DNA from: Hydrogenophaga sp. NFH-34
Lineage (GTDB): Bacteria > Pseudomonadota > Gammaproteobacteria > Burkholderiales > Burkholderiaceae_C
Direction of reading: 5' to 3'
Length of the DNA stretch: 64,000 bases
Assembly: GCF_021401345.1 (NCBI RefSeq)
Contig: NZ_JACBGE010000025.1
Coordinates: forward strand, 1-64,000
In this document: positions 18,806-27,474 of the stretch, piece by piece
How the letters are laid out: each line of letters begins with the position of its first letter
Numbering within the stretch: position 1 is the first letter of the stretch
Notes under the pieces: model-generated
What the model was told of the DNA's origin: nothing
The model's database searches: none
The model's input: only the letters and a program-made list of their open reading frames with translations
Translations under genes and position numbers: made by a program

Positions 18806-19867
18806 TCAAAGGGTGGGAATGCCGCGCAGGTCGCTCGGCGTCACATCACCGGAGATCAAGGGTGCGGCATGGGCAATGCGGGATTGCACATCGTCGAGCA
18901 ACCGATGACGGGCCGCATCATAAGCCCGAGCCAGCGCGTGCTCGAACGCAAACGCGTCAGCCGATCCATGGCTTTTGAACACCAGCCCCCGCAGCCCGAG
19001 CAGCGCCGCACCGTTGTAACGTCGATGATCCACCCGCTTCTTGAACGCAGATAACACCGGATACGCAAACAAACCACCCAATTTGGTGAAGATGCTGCGC
19101 GAGAACTCTTCGCGAATGAAGCCCCCGATCATGGCCGCCAGCCCTTCGCTGGCCTTGAGCGCCACATTGCCCACGAAACCATCGCACACCACGATGTCCG
19201 TGGTGCCCTTGAAGATGTCGTCGCCTTCGACGTTGCCGAAAAAATTCAAGTCCCCGGTGTTCGCGGCATTGCGCAGCAACACGCCCGCCTTCTTGATCAC
19301 CTCGCTGCCCTTGATGACCTCCTCGCCCACGTTGAGAAGGCCGACACTCGGGTTTTCGCGCCGATCGGCAGCCGCCACGAGGGCCGATCCCATGACCGCG
19401 AACTGCAGCAGGTGTTCGGCTGTGCAGTCGACATTGGCCCCCAGATCCAGCACCGTCGTGGCACCGCCACGGGCATTGGGCAACTGGGTGGCGATCGCCG
19501 GACGGTCAATGCCCTCCAGCGTCTTGAGCACATAACGGGCAATCGCCATCAAGGCTCCGGTATTGCCCGCCGAAACCGCCGCCTGCGCCGCGCCTTCCTT
19601 GACCTGGGCGATGGCCACCCGCATGGAAGAGTCCTTCTTCTTGCGCAGCGCCACCTCCACCGTATCGTCCATGGTCACGACCTCGGTGGCCGGTACCACG
19701 CGGCAGCGCACATTGTTGACGACCTGCGACCAACCGGCCAGGGCTTGCGGCTGCCCCACCAGCAGCAACTGCACATCGGCATGGCGCCCGAGAAAGGCCG
19801 CACAGGCCGGCAGGGTGGCGGAGGGACCGATGTCGCCCCCCATGCAATCCACGGCAATCGTGATCAT
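18806..19867 (-). CDS. plsX: Phosphate acyltransferase PlsX
   Basis: Makes acyl-phosphate from acyl-ACP for phospholipid synthesis by the PlsX-PlsY route. The 353-residue protein begins with the family signature [15 protein letters not shown], and later carries [14 protein letters not shown] and [15 protein letters not shown]. It lies between rpmF and fabH. An 11-bp hairpin stands 46-73 bp upstream of its ATG. Confidence 0.96.
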   Translation of the reverse strand: MITIAVDCMGGDIGPSATLPACAAFLGRHADVQLLLVGQPQALAGWSQVVNNVRCRVVPATEVVTMDDTVEVALRKKKDSSMRVAIAQVKEGAAQAAVSAGNTGALMAIARYVLKTLEGIDRPAIATQLPNARGGATTVLDLGANVDCTAEHLLQFAVMGSALVAAADRRENPSVGLLNVGEEVIKGSEVIKKAGVLLRNAANTGDLNFFGNVEGDDIFKGTTDIVVCDGFVGNVALKASEGLAAMIGGFIREEFSRSIFTKLGGLFAYPVLSAFKKRVDHRRYNGAALLGLRGLVFKSHGSADAFAFEHALARAYDAARHRLLDDVQSRIAHAAPLISGDVTPSDLRGIPTL

Positions 19868-19912
19868 GAACGCTTCCGGAGAATGACCCCATCCGGGTCA
19901 CCAAAACAACAA

Positions 19913-19940
19913 AGGCCCGCATGAAAAGCCATGCGGGCCT
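19913..19940 (-). terminator. Hairpin with T-rich tail between rpmF and plsX (possible attenuator)
   Basis: On the minus strand an 11-bp stem (AGGCCCGCATG / CATGCGGGCCT) with a 6-base loop is followed by TTGTTGTTTT. The T-run is broken, so partial termination is more likely than a full stop. It sits inside the rpmF-plsX-fab operon and could reduce fab expression relative to ribosomal protein L32. Confidence 0.6.
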
Positions 19941-19996
19941 GTGCCTGGGGCCTGACATGCTGGCGCGCTGCCGCGCCGCCAGACCAGGCGGGTCCG

Positions 19997-20179
19997 TCAG
20001 GCTTCGGACTTGTTCTTGAGCACCTGGCGGCCACGGTAGAAGCCGTTCGGGCTGATGTGGTGACGCAGGTGCGTTTCACCGGTGGTCGGCTCAACGGCGA
20101 TACCCGGCACGCTCAGAGCGTTGTGCGAACGGTGCATACCGCGCTTGGAGGGGGACTTTTTGTTTTGCTGGACGGCCAT
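19997..20179 (-). CDS. rpmF: 50S ribosomal protein L32
   Basis: The 60-residue basic protein of the large subunit begins [19 protein letters not shown], the family N-terminus. It lacks the zinc-binding cysteines seen in some L32 proteins, so it is the zinc-free type. It follows yceD and precedes plsX, the usual proteobacterial order. A strong promoter lies about 100 bp upstream (20278-20306). Confidence 0.97.
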   Translation of the reverse strand: MAVQQNKKSPSKRGMHRSHNALSVPGIAVEPTTGETHLRHHISPNGFYRGRQVLKNKSEA

Positions 20180-20277
20180 GATGGGCTCCTTGGGATCCTT
20201 GAGGATCGGAATTGGTCTACGGGTGCGCCGCGAACCCTACACAAAACCGTGAAACGGATGCCAGCGCAAAGCCAAGC

Positions 20278-20306
20278 ATTATAACCGGCTGATCGCCACT
20301 CGCCAA
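20278..20306 (-). promoter_or_regulatory. Sigma-70 promoter for rpmF-plsX-fab
   Basis: On the minus strand TTGGCG (20306-20301), a 17-base spacer and TATAAT (20283-20278) make a near-consensus promoter. Transcription would begin near 20271, leaving a leader of about 90 bases before rpmF. It lies directly after the yceD stop. Confidence 0.75.
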
Positions 20307-20317
20307 GCCTGGGCTTT

Positions 20318-20881
20318 TTACCGCTTTTTCAGGTCGGCCAGTGCAGCAAACGGATTCGGTGCCTCAGCGGGCGCAGCCCCGGCGGCATCCGCTCCCAGAT
20401 CGCCGGCCGACATGACAACCGGGCCCGGGCACACCTCGTGCATGGGCACCAGGGGCAACTCCATCAGCAGCTCGTCTTCCATCAGATCCAGCAGGTTCGG
20501 CCGGGGCTCCAGCGCCAGCACATCCTCGTCGCTGTCCTCATCCTCTGCCGCCGCCGTCGCCTCGTCGTCGACAAAACGGAACCAGCGATCCACCCCCAGA
20601 GGCAGGACCACCGGCTTCAGGCAACGCTGACAGGTCACCGGCACCTGCGCCTGGGCCTGCAGATGCAGCCACACTGCGCCCACGCCCGAGGGCCCCGCAC
20701 GCCAATCACCCTGGACGGACCAGCTCACCGGTACCTGACGGGTGGCATCCTCTGCCGACTCGGCCACCAGCCGGTCAAAATGGGCCAGAGGTTCATCACC
20801 CGACAGCGTCCCACCCGCCTGGGCAAAGGCGGCCACATCCAGCCGTTGCGGATTCCAGTTGACGTTGGCGGCTTTTTTCAT
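20318..20881 (-). CDS. yceD: YceD/DUF177 family protein
   Basis: A 187-residue protein of the DUF177 family, linked in other organisms to 23S rRNA accumulation or ribosome assembly and usually encoded directly upstream of rpmF, as here. The family opening NPQRLDVAAFAQAGG is at about residues 8-22. A CQRC motif near residue 86 and a later MHEVCPG resemble a metal-binding pattern, and there is a central run of acidic residues (EDEDSDED). The ATG at 20881 (MKK) is preferred over one seven codons upstream at 20902 because it fits the family N-terminus. Confidence 0.88.
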   Translation of the reverse strand: MKKAANVNWNPQRLDVAAFAQAGGTLSGDEPLAHFDRLVAESAEDATRQVPVSWSVQGDWRAGPSGVGAVWLHLQAQAQVPVTCQRCLKPVVLPLGVDRWFRFVDDEATAAAEDEDSDEDVLALEPRPNLLDLMEDELLMELPLVPMHEVCPGPVVMSAGDLGADAAGAAPAEAPNPFAALADLKKR

Positions 20882-20949
20882 GGGCGGCAGTGTACGGGAC
20901 ATCCCGCCGCTCGCCCGGATGCCCACGAAGACAGCGGCACAATCGCGGC

Positions 20950-21558
20950 ATGACTCCGAGCACCGCCCTCCCCTCCACGGGCCGCCCCCTGATCCTGGGC
21001 TCAACCTCACCTTACCGCCGCGAGCTGCTGAGCCGGCTGGCCGTGCCTTTCGACACCGCCAGCCCCCAGGTAGACGAAACCCCTCTGCCCGGGGAAAGCC
21101 CGCGTACGCTGGCACTGCGCCTGGCCGAAGCCAAGGCCCGTGAGGTCGCCCGCCGGTATCCGCAGGCAGTGGTGATTGGCAGCGACCAGGTGGCCGATCT
21201 GGCTGGACTGCCCCTGGGCAAACCCGGCACTCACGAACGCGCCGTGGCCCAGCTGCGCCAGATGAGCGGCCAGACCGTGGTCTTCCAGACCGCCGTGGCC
21301 GTGGTCTGCGAAGCGACCGGTTTCTGCCAGATCGACCTGGCCGCCGTCAACGTGGTGTTTCGCCCCCTCGGCGACGCCGAAATCGAGCGCTACCTGCACC
21401 TCGAACAGCCCTATGACTGCGCCGGCAGCGCCAAAAGCGAGGGTCTCGGCATCGCCTTGCTCGAACGCATTGACAACGACGACCCCACCGCCTTGGTGGG
21501 CCTGCCACTCATCCGCACCTGCCGCATGATCCGCGCCGCCGGCGTGGCCATTCTGTGA
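20950..21558 (+). CDS. Maf-like nucleotide pyrophosphatase
   Basis: Maf/HAM1-superfamily protein that hydrolyses modified or canonical nucleoside triphosphates to monophosphates. The 202-residue protein has the opening LILGSTSPYRRELLSRL, the catalytic-loop GSDQVADL and the late KSEGLGIALLERI. The sequence fits the YceF subgroup (7-methyl-GTP pyrophosphatase), and the neighbouring divergent yceD gene is also beside yceF in E. coli, which supports that. The ATG at 20950 places the SxxR motif at the correct distance; the frame is open 20 codons further upstream. Confidence 0.9.
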   Translation: MTPSTALPSTGRPLILGSTSPYRRELLSRLAVPFDTASPQVDETPLPGESPRTLALRLAEAKAREVARRYPQAVVIGSDQVADLAGLPLGKPGTHERAVAQLRQMSGQTVVFQTAVAVVCEATGFCQIDLAAVNVVFRPLGDAEIERYLHLEQPYDCAGSAKSEGLGIALLERIDNDDPTALVGLPLIRTCRMIRAAGVAIL

Positions 21559-21565
21559 GCCCCTC

Positions 21566-22351
21566 ATGACGGGCAAGCTCTATCTCGTCCCCACACCGCT
21601 GGATTTTGGCTGCACGGACGAGCACCCACCCGCCCCAGTGAGTGCCTGGCTGCCAGCGAATACCTTGGCAGTCGCAGCCGGTCTGCAGCACTGGATTGCC
21701 GAAAACGCCAAGAGCACACGCGCCTTTCTCAAACGGGTGGGGGCCGAAGCCCCACTCGCAGCGCCACTGCAGACGCTGCAGATCACCGAATTGCCTCGCG
21801 CTGCCCACAAAAAGGGCGATCACCTCCCCACCACCGCCAGCGATGCCCAGGCCCGCAGCCTGTTGCAAGCTGCGCTGGAAGGACATGACATGGGACTCGT
21901 CAGCGAGGCGGGCATGCCGGCCATCGCCGACCCCGGCAGCGCCATCGTGCGCGCCGCCCACGCCCTGGGCATTCCCGTGGTACCGCTCACTGGCCCGATC
22001 TCGCTCATGCTGGCGCTGGCGGGCAGCGGGCTGAACGGGCAACACTTCGCCTTCGTGGGCTACGTTCCCCAGGAGCCCGCCGAACGGGCCAGGCGCTTGC
22101 GCGAACTGGAAACGCAGGCCCTCAAAAGCGGGCAGACCCAGATCCTGATCGAAACGCCCTACCGCAATGCCGCGCTGCTGCAGGCGCTGCTGCAGAACCT
22201 GCAGGCAAACACGCGCCTGGCGGTGGCGTGCGGCCTCACGCTGCCGAACCAGACCATTCGGAGCGCGCTGGTCTCCGAATGGAGAAAGACCGCCTCCCCG
22301 CACGACAACCCAACCCTCAAGGCGCCGGCCATTTTCATGCTGGGCAGGTAG
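21566..22351 (+). CDS. RsmI-like SAM-dependent methyltransferase (tetrapyrrole methylase fold)
   Basis: A 261-residue protein with the tetrapyrrole methylase fold. It shares with RsmI (16S rRNA 2'-O-ribose methyltransferase of C1402) the opening LYLVPTPL, the motif VSEAGMPAIADPGS and PLTGPISLMLALAGSG. RsmI proper usually begins GxLYVVATPIGN and is longer with a C-terminal domain; this one lacks those features, so it is probably the shorter paralogous group that sits beside maf in Burkholderiales. Substrate not known. It starts 7 bp after maf. Confidence 0.82.
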   Translation: MTGKLYLVPTPLDFGCTDEHPPAPVSAWLPANTLAVAAGLQHWIAENAKSTRAFLKRVGAEAPLAAPLQTLQITELPRAAHKKGDHLPTTASDAQARSLLQAALEGHDMGLVSEAGMPAIADPGSAIVRAAHALGIPVVPLTGPISLMLALAGSGLNGQHFAFVGYVPQEPAERARRLRELETQALKSGQTQILIETPYRNAALLQALLQNLQANTRLAVACGLTLPNQTIRSALVSEWRKTASPHDNPTLKAPAIFMLGR

Positions 22352-22372
22352 CGCGTCAGAACGCCCGGCCCA

Positions 22373-23245
22373 TCAGCTCAGCGCCTTTTGCATGTGTGCC
22401 CGCACGGCACCGCTGAGTTCGGGGTCTGCCAGCGCCAGATCGATCGTGGCCTCCAGGAACCCGGTTTTGCTGCCACAGTCGTAGCGCTTGCCCTGGTAGC
22501 GGTAAGCGTAGACCTTCTCGGTCCCGATCAGGGCGGCGATGCCATCGGTCAGCTGGATCTCGCCACCCGCTCCTTGCGGCTGGCGACGGATGCTCCGGAA
22601 CACCGAGGGCGAAAGGATGTAGCGACCGGCCACAGCCAGGGTCGAGGGCGCTACTTCGGGTACCGGCTTCTCCACCATGCCGAAAACTTCAGCCAGCGAT
22701 TCATTGACCCCGCGGACGTCGACCACGCCATAGCGGCGCGTGTCCTCGCGCGGCACATCCTGCACCGCCAACACCGTGCCGGGCGCACTTTCGTAGGCAT
22801 CCACCATTTGCTTGAGCACCGACGGGCCACCCGGCGGGCCGACCATCAGGTCATCGGCCAACAACACGGCGAAAGGCTCATTGCCCACCACCCGCTCCGC
22901 GCACAGCACCGCATGACCCAGGCCCAGCGGACGCGGCTGACGGATGAACACGCAGTCCATGTCATCGGGTTTGATGGCGTGCACCAGCTTGAGTAGTTCG
23001 GTCTTGCGACCACGCTCCAGCTCGTATTCGAGTTCGAACGCCGCATCGAAGTGATCGCCGATGGCGCGCTTGTGCCGCCCGGTGATGAAAATCATCTGCC
23101 GGATGCCGGCGGCATAGGCCTCGTCGACGGCGTACTGGATCAAGGGCTTGTCCACCACCGGCAGCATCTCTTTGGGAATCGCCTTGGTGGCCGGCAGAAA
23201 GCGCGTGCCCAAGCCCCCAACAGGAAAGACGGCTTTGGTAATCAA
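22373..23245 (-). CDS. galU: UTP-glucose-1-phosphate uridylyltransferase GalU
   Basis: Makes UDP-glucose from UTP and glucose 1-phosphate for surface polysaccharides, trehalose or glycogen-related paths. The 290-residue protein has the nucleotidyltransferase signature [18 protein letters not shown] at about residues 9-26 and [13 protein letters not shown] following. It faces the RsmI-like gene and lies 50 bp after the S49 peptidase gene. It may share metabolic purpose with the mutase and ligase at 60345-63062. Confidence 0.96.
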   Translation of the reverse strand: MITKAVFPVGGLGTRFLPATKAIPKEMLPVVDKPLIQYAVDEAYAAGIRQMIFITGRHKRAIGDHFDAAFELEYELERGRKTELLKLVHAIKPDDMDCVFIRQPRPLGLGHAVLCAERVVGNEPFAVLLADDLMVGPPGGPSVLKQMVDAYESAPGTVLAVQDVPREDTRRYGVVDVRGVNESLAEVFGMVEKPVPEVAPSTLAVAGRYILSPSVFRSIRRQPQGAGGEIQLTDGIAALIGTEKVYAYRYQGKRYDCGSKTGFLEATIDLALADPELSGAVRAHMQKALS

Positions 23246-23295
23246 ATGGGCTCCTGGATGAAAAAGATCGGTAAGTAAGGTCAGCCAGCGCCGAC

Positions 23296-24279
23296 TTACT
23301 TCAACGGTGCGAAGGAATGGGCGGCAGCCGCCTCGAACAGGCCCTGCCCCATGGACACGCCAAACTGGCGCGCCAGGCGCATGCCCACGTTTTCGCGCTG
23401 GGTGTAATCGACGATGGATTCGGCCTTGACGATCTCGCGGGCCACGAAGTCCACATTGCCCAGACCATCCGCCAGGCCCTGGGCCACAGCCTGCTGGCCG
23501 CTCCAGACCAAGCCGCTGAAGGTGTCGGGCGTTTCCTTGAGGCGCGTACCCCGGCCCTTTTTCACAACCGCGATGAACTGGTTGTGAATTTCGGTCAGCA
23601 TGGACTGGATGTACGCCTTCTGCGTCTCGTCCTGCGGGCTGAACGGGTCCAACATCGCCTTGTTTTGGCCGGCCGTCATGAGGCGCCGCTCGACACCGAG
23701 TTTTTCCATCAACCCCGTGAAGCCGAACCCGTCCATCAGAACCCCGATGCTGCCCACCAGGCTGGCCTTGTCGACATAGATTTCATCAGCGGCGGCAGCG
23801 ATGTAATACGCCGCCGAGGCGCAGGTTTCTTCCACCACCGCATAGACCTTCTTGCCATGCAGCGTCTTGAGCCGGGTGATTTCGTCGTTGATGATGCCGG
23901 CCTGCACCGGGCTGCCACCTGGTGAATTGATCAGCAGCACCACCGCCTGGGCGCCACTGTCCTCGAAGGCGGAGTTGAGCGAGGCCACCACATTTTCAGC
24001 ACTGGCCTCGGCGTTCGCCGCGATGGTGCCCTCGATCTCGATCAGTGCTGTGTGGGGCGTGCTGACGCTGCTGGTCAGCCGGTTGGCGTTCCAAATGCCC
24101 CAGGCCAGCGCGGAAAAAACACCCAGCCACAGCAGGCGCATGACCAGCCGCCAGCGGCGCGCAGCGCGCTGCTCCTTCAACTGGGCAAAGAGCAGTTTTT
24201 CGATGGTGGCCCGCTCCCAGCCAGCGGGTGTGGAGCTGGGAAGCGCAGAAGCGGCCGGGCGGTTGTCGTCTTCGAACAT
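23296..24279 (-). CDS. Signal peptide peptidase SppA-type S49 protease
   Basis: Membrane-anchored serine protease that degrades cleaved signal peptides. The 327-residue protein has one membrane segment (about 45-63), then the S49 domain. By family spacing the nucleophile is Ser155 (CASAAYY) and the base Lys207 ([11 protein letters not shown]), a distance of 52 as in short Bacillus SppA; this is alignment by eye. It is the short single-domain type, not the double-length E. coli SppA. The ATG at 24279 removes an unlikely 23-residue extension into the Rieske gene. Confidence 0.9.
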   Translation of the reverse strand: MFEDDNRPAASALPSSTPAGWERATIEKLLFAQLKEQRAARRWRLVMRLLWLGVFSALAWGIWNANRLTSSVSTPHTALIEIEGTIAANAEASAENVVASLNSAFEDSGAQAVVLLINSPGGSPVQAGIINDEITRLKTLHGKKVYAVVEETCASAAYYIAAAADEIYVDKASLVGSIGVLMDGFGFTGLMEKLGVERRLMTAGQNKAMLDPFSPQDETQKAYIQSMLTEIHNQFIAVVKKGRGTRLKETPDTFSGLVWSGQQAVAQGLADGLGNVDFVAREIVKAESIVDYTQRENVGMRLARQFGVSMGQGLFEAAAAHSFAPLK

Positions 24280-24292
24280 GAAGGAATCGGTT

Positions 24293-24673
24293 TCAGTACA
24301 AAACGGGCTTAAGCAGGTATTGTGACTGCCAGTGCACCACGCCGTCACGCTCGACCAGATCGATCTTGATCAGACCGCCCTTGCACGGCCCCCCTTTGCA
24401 GGCGCCAGTGGACGGTTCGTAGTGCGCGCCGTGGGTGGCACACAGCAGCCATCGCCCGGAATCATCGAAAAAGCGGTCTGGCTGCCAGTCCATCTCCATC
24501 GCCACATGCGTGCAGCGATTGAGGTAGGCATGTGCCGCCCCCTGATACCGGATCGCAAAAGCGCGGCAAGTCTGCCCGGCGTAAATCACATCAAAACCCA
24601 CGGCCAAGCCACCCTCGGCCAAGTCGGCACTGCGGCAAAGCGGATAGACGGGTTCGGTAGCGGAGGCAGACAT
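24293..24673 (-). CDS. Rieske [2Fe-2S] domain protein
   Basis: A 126-residue soluble protein consisting of a single Rieske domain. Cluster ligands are Cys54 and His56 (CTH) and Cys78 and His81 (CATH). It has no membrane segment and no partner oxygenase nearby, so it may be a small electron carrier; its redox partner is unknown. The ATG at 24673 has GAGGG upstream. It lies 12 bp after the HAD phosphatase gene and before the S49 peptidase, an arrangement I recall in many Burkholderiales after rluC. Confidence 0.88.
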   Translation of the reverse strand: MSASATEPVYPLCRSADLAEGGLAVGFDVIYAGQTCRAFAIRYQGAAHAYLNRCTHVAMEMDWQPDRFFDDSGRWLLCATHGAHYEPSTGACKGGPCKGGLIKIDLVERDGVVHWQSQYLLKPVLY

Positions 24674-24685
24674 CGACGCCCTCAA

Positions 24686-25345
24686 TCAAGCATGGGCTGA
24701 CAGCCAGTCCCGGAGCTCGCTCACCGAGTGCGCCACATGCAAAGGTTGCAAGGCGTGAAAAGCGTCCGGCTCGTGCGCCCCATAGCTCACCCCCACGCAG
24801 GCGCAACCGGCGTTGCGCGCCATCTGCAGATCGTGGGTGGTATCACCCACCATGAGCGTGCGTTCGGGGTCGACCCCGAACTCGCGCATCAGTTCGTGCA
24901 GCATGAGCGGGCTGGGCTTGCCAGCGGTTTCATCCGCCGTACGGGACCCGTCAAAAACCCCCTGCAGTTCGACCGCCTGCAAAGCCTCATCCAGCCCGCG
25001 GCGGCTTTTGCCGGTGGCCACCGTCAACCAGTGATGGCGCGCCTTGAGCGCGGCCAGCATGGGCAAAACCCCGTCAAACAGGCTGATGGCGTTCTGACTC
25101 TGCCCGTAGTGGTGACGGTAGCGCTCGCCCAACAAGGGGTATTTTTCGGGAGGCACATCCGGCGCGGCATGCGCCAGGGCCTGCATCAGGCCCATGCCGA
25201 TGACGTAGCTGGCCGCCTGCTGGCTGGGCATGGCACCGCCCACGTCTTTCACGGCTGCCTGAATGCACCGCACGATCACTGCCGTGGAATCAAACAGCGT
25301 GCCATCCCAGTCAAAGGCGATCAGGTCAAATTGTCGAGGGCGCAT
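24686..25345 (-). CDS. HAD-superfamily hydrolase, phosphoglycolate-phosphatase-like
   Basis: The 219-residue protein has HAD motif I FDWDGTLFDS with catalytic Asp12 and Asp14, motif II near VATGKSRRGLDEAL, and motif III/IV in MVGDTTHDLQMARNAGC. The length and cap type resemble Gph and pyrophosphatase PpaX-type enzymes; the substrate cannot be read. In related genomes a HAD gene of this type directly follows rluC; here an H-NS gene with its own terminator lies between. Confidence 0.85.
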   Translation of the reverse strand: MRPRQFDLIAFDWDGTLFDSTAVIVRCIQAAVKDVGGAMPSQQAASYVIGMGLMQALAHAAPDVPPEKYPLLGERYRHHYGQSQNAISLFDGVLPMLAALKARHHWLTVATGKSRRGLDEALQAVELQGVFDGSRTADETAGKPSPLMLHELMREFGVDPERTLMVGDTTHDLQMARNAGCACVGVSYGAHEPDAFHALQPLHVAHSVSELRDWLSAHA

Positions 25346-25498
25346 CAGTTACCCCACCTTCTGCGGCTTGGGCAGGGCCCAATCCGACATACCATTGCTT
25401 GCCAAGCCTTGCCGATACAACCCGCATGTTTCAAATCGTCACAAATCAAGCAACCGCGAACCAATAGACCATTCAATGCATTTCTGTTGGCCATAGAA

Positions 25499-25518
25499 AA
25501 AGCGCCCGAAGGCGCTTT
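25499..25518 (-). terminator. Terminator after the H-NS gene
   Basis: Stem AAAGCGCC/GGCGCTTT with a CGAA tetraloop, followed on the minus strand by TTTTTC. It begins about 17 bp after the H-NS stop and should separate that gene from the HAD-Rieske-S49 genes downstream. Confidence 0.85.
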
Positions 25519-25534
25519 GCATCGGTCAGGGCGA

Positions 25535-25834
25535 TCAAATGCGGAAATCTTCAATGCTCTTGCCAGAAGCCAGCACCGCCTTGACCCATTCCGGCTTGCG
25601 ACCCGGGCCGCCCGCCCAAAGTTCCCCGTTGGGGCCCCGGTATTTGGCGGCCGACTTGGCTTTGCCCGCCTTGCGGGTACCCCCCGCAGCACCCAGATCG
25701 GCAACCGTAATGCCGTATTCTTTCATTTTGGCCTTGATGTCCGCAATCACGGAGGCCAGTTCATCCTTGCGGGCCTGTTCGGCCTGCGCCATCAGCGCTT
25801 GGGCTTGCGCCATCAGTTCGGAATAGCTTGCCAT
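25535..25834 (-). CDS. H-NS family histone-like protein
   Basis: A 99-residue nucleoid-associated protein. The N-terminal part is a helical oligomerisation segment (about residues 1-45, rich in Ala, Gln and Glu), a Lys/Ala-rich linker follows, and the C-terminal DNA-binding domain has YRGPNGELWAGGPGRKPEWV, the betaproteobacterial H-NS signature with its AT-hook-like core. Such proteins silence AT-rich foreign DNA. AAGGA lies 6 bp before the ATG. Its own terminator and a 64-bp gap after rluC suggest a single-gene unit. Confidence 0.93.
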   Translation of the reverse strand: MASYSELMAQAQALMAQAEQARKDELASVIADIKAKMKEYGITVADLGAAGGTRKAGKAKSAAKYRGPNGELWAGGPGRKPEWVKAVLASGKSIEDFRI

Positions 25835-25898
25835 TGACGTTCCTTAAATTGTTTAATCTTGACTTTCACCAGCACCAACGATGCTGCCTGCATTTTAA

Positions 25899-26873
25899 TC
25901 ACAAACCCGCCCACCTCTGCAGCTCCCCAGGCAATTCGGAGCACAATTCCATGCTTGCCCCGGTCACCGGATGGGCGATTCGCAATCGCCAGGCATGCAG
26001 AAACATGCGGCGCAATCCCGCCCGGGCCAATTCCCGATTGAATGCAAAATCCCCATACTTTTCATCCCCGGCGATCGGATAGCCGGCACTGGCCAGATGC
26101 ACGCGGATCTGGTGGGTCCGCCCCGTCTTGATCGTCACCTCCAGCAAGCTCAACGGCCCCAGCGCGGCCACGGGCACGCCCAGCCCCTCCGCAGCCCCTC
26201 GCACCTTGACCAGCGTCACCGAACGCATGCCATCCGGATCGTCCCGCCCAGTGACGCGCACGCGGCGTTCACCATCGGCCAACAGGTATTTGATCAACGG
26301 TTGATCCAACACCTTCAGGCGAGTCGGCCAGGCGCCTTTGACCAGCGCCAGATAGGTCTTGCCGGTTTCCCGCTCGCGAAACTGATCTTGCAGCGCCTTG
26401 AGGGCACTGCGCTTCTTTGCAATCAACAACAGGCCACTGGTTTCGCGGTCCAGGCGGTGCACCAGCTCCAGAAAACGCGCCTGCGGTCGCGCGCGACGAA
26501 GTTGCTCGATCACGCCGGAACTGACCCCGCTGCCACCGTGCACGGCCACCCCAGCCGGCTTGTCGATCGCCAGGAACGCCTCATCCTCATAAAGAACCGG
26601 GAATTCGCGGGCCGGTGCTGCCAGCGCCACATCGGGCTCGGCACGCTCCGCCAGACGTACGGGCGGAATCCGCAACACGTCGCCAGCCTCCACACGGTCA
26701 TCCGCCGAGACCCGCCCTTTGTTGCGACGCACCTCTCCCGATCGGATGATGCGGTAAATGTGGGTTTTGGGCACACCCTTGAGGTGCCGGATCAGGTAGT
26801 TGTCCAGCCGCTGCCCGGCCGACTCCGCGTCGACCGTCAGATGCCGGACCGCAGCGGGTGTTGAAGGCGTCAT
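25899..26873 (-). CDS. rluC: 23S rRNA pseudouridine synthase RluC
   Basis: Isomerises uridines 955, 2504 and 2580 (E. coli numbering) in 23S rRNA. The 324-residue protein has an N-terminal S4 RNA-binding domain (about 20-80) and the catalytic motif HRLDRETSG with Asp142. GRTHQIRVHLA is the late RluA-family motif. The ATG at 26873 gives the normal N-terminus. Its divergence from rne is conserved in beta- and gammaproteobacteria, which favours RluC over RluD or RluA. Confidence 0.95.
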   Translation of the reverse strand: MTPSTPAAVRHLTVDAESAGQRLDNYLIRHLKGVPKTHIYRIIRSGEVRRNKGRVSADDRVEAGDVLRIPPVRLAERAEPDVALAAPAREFPVLYEDEAFLAIDKPAGVAVHGGSGVSSGVIEQLRRARPQARFLELVHRLDRETSGLLLIAKKRSALKALQDQFRERETGKTYLALVKGAWPTRLKVLDQPLIKYLLADGERRVRVTGRDDPDGMRSVTLVKVRGAAEGLGVPVAALGPLSLLEVTIKTGRTHQIRVHLASAGYPIAGDEKYGDFAFNRELARAGLRRMFLHAWRLRIAHPVTGASMELCSELPGELQRWAGL

Positions 26874-27474
26874 GCAGATTCCGAAAAAGCCGCGCCACGC
26901 GGCCAAGGCTGCGCACTATAATGCACCGGACCCACCGATCAATGTAAGTGGTTGATTTGCTTGAGTTTACGGCAATCATCCGGCAGCCCACCTCCCGGCA
27001 GCCCCCATCATCACATTGTCCGACGGGTCGAGATGGCCACCGCCTCCCAGGCCCCGGCGGCGCTTCCTGCCTTGCGAGACGAATCCGCAGGCCGGCGGCG
27101 CGACTGCCAGGCTGGCTGGCGACCGTGAATCGAACGAGACTCGCAAACCGAATACGGAATACCCCAATCGGTCAGCCCGGCTTCCCGCCCGGCTGACCGA
27201 GGATCCAGTGAAGACAGCCTGGCCCACGGACAGATCAAAGATGCCGATCCCCTTCAAGCCCGCCCTGTTCACCCGGCTCCACGCGCCTACGTCCTGACTT
27301 GGCGCGGCAACGCAGCGTTTGGGCCTTACAACGCCCGCGCCCTGATGCGTCGCCGCCCGCCCCGCCAGCGACTCTCCGGCAATTCCTCCTTTGTTTGCGC
27401 CCTCGCCAGGCTCCGGCCTCCGGTGCCCGGGTTTCGACCCTGGCAACTGAAGTTCAACGCGAAGGAAACGCAAC
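26874..27474 (+). promoter_or_regulatory. rluC-rne divergent region and long rne leader
   Basis: This 601-bp gap holds a perfect TATAAT (26917-26922) on the plus strand, although its -35 hexamer is poor. If used, the rne leader would be about 545 bases. The leader contains a 9-bp hairpin (CGGTCAGCC 27169-27177 / GGCTGACCG 27191-27199). Small frames inside it lack protein character. A long structured 5' leader is a known feature of rne in Enterobacteria, where RNase E cleaves its own mRNA; the same logic here is inference. Confidence 0.55.
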
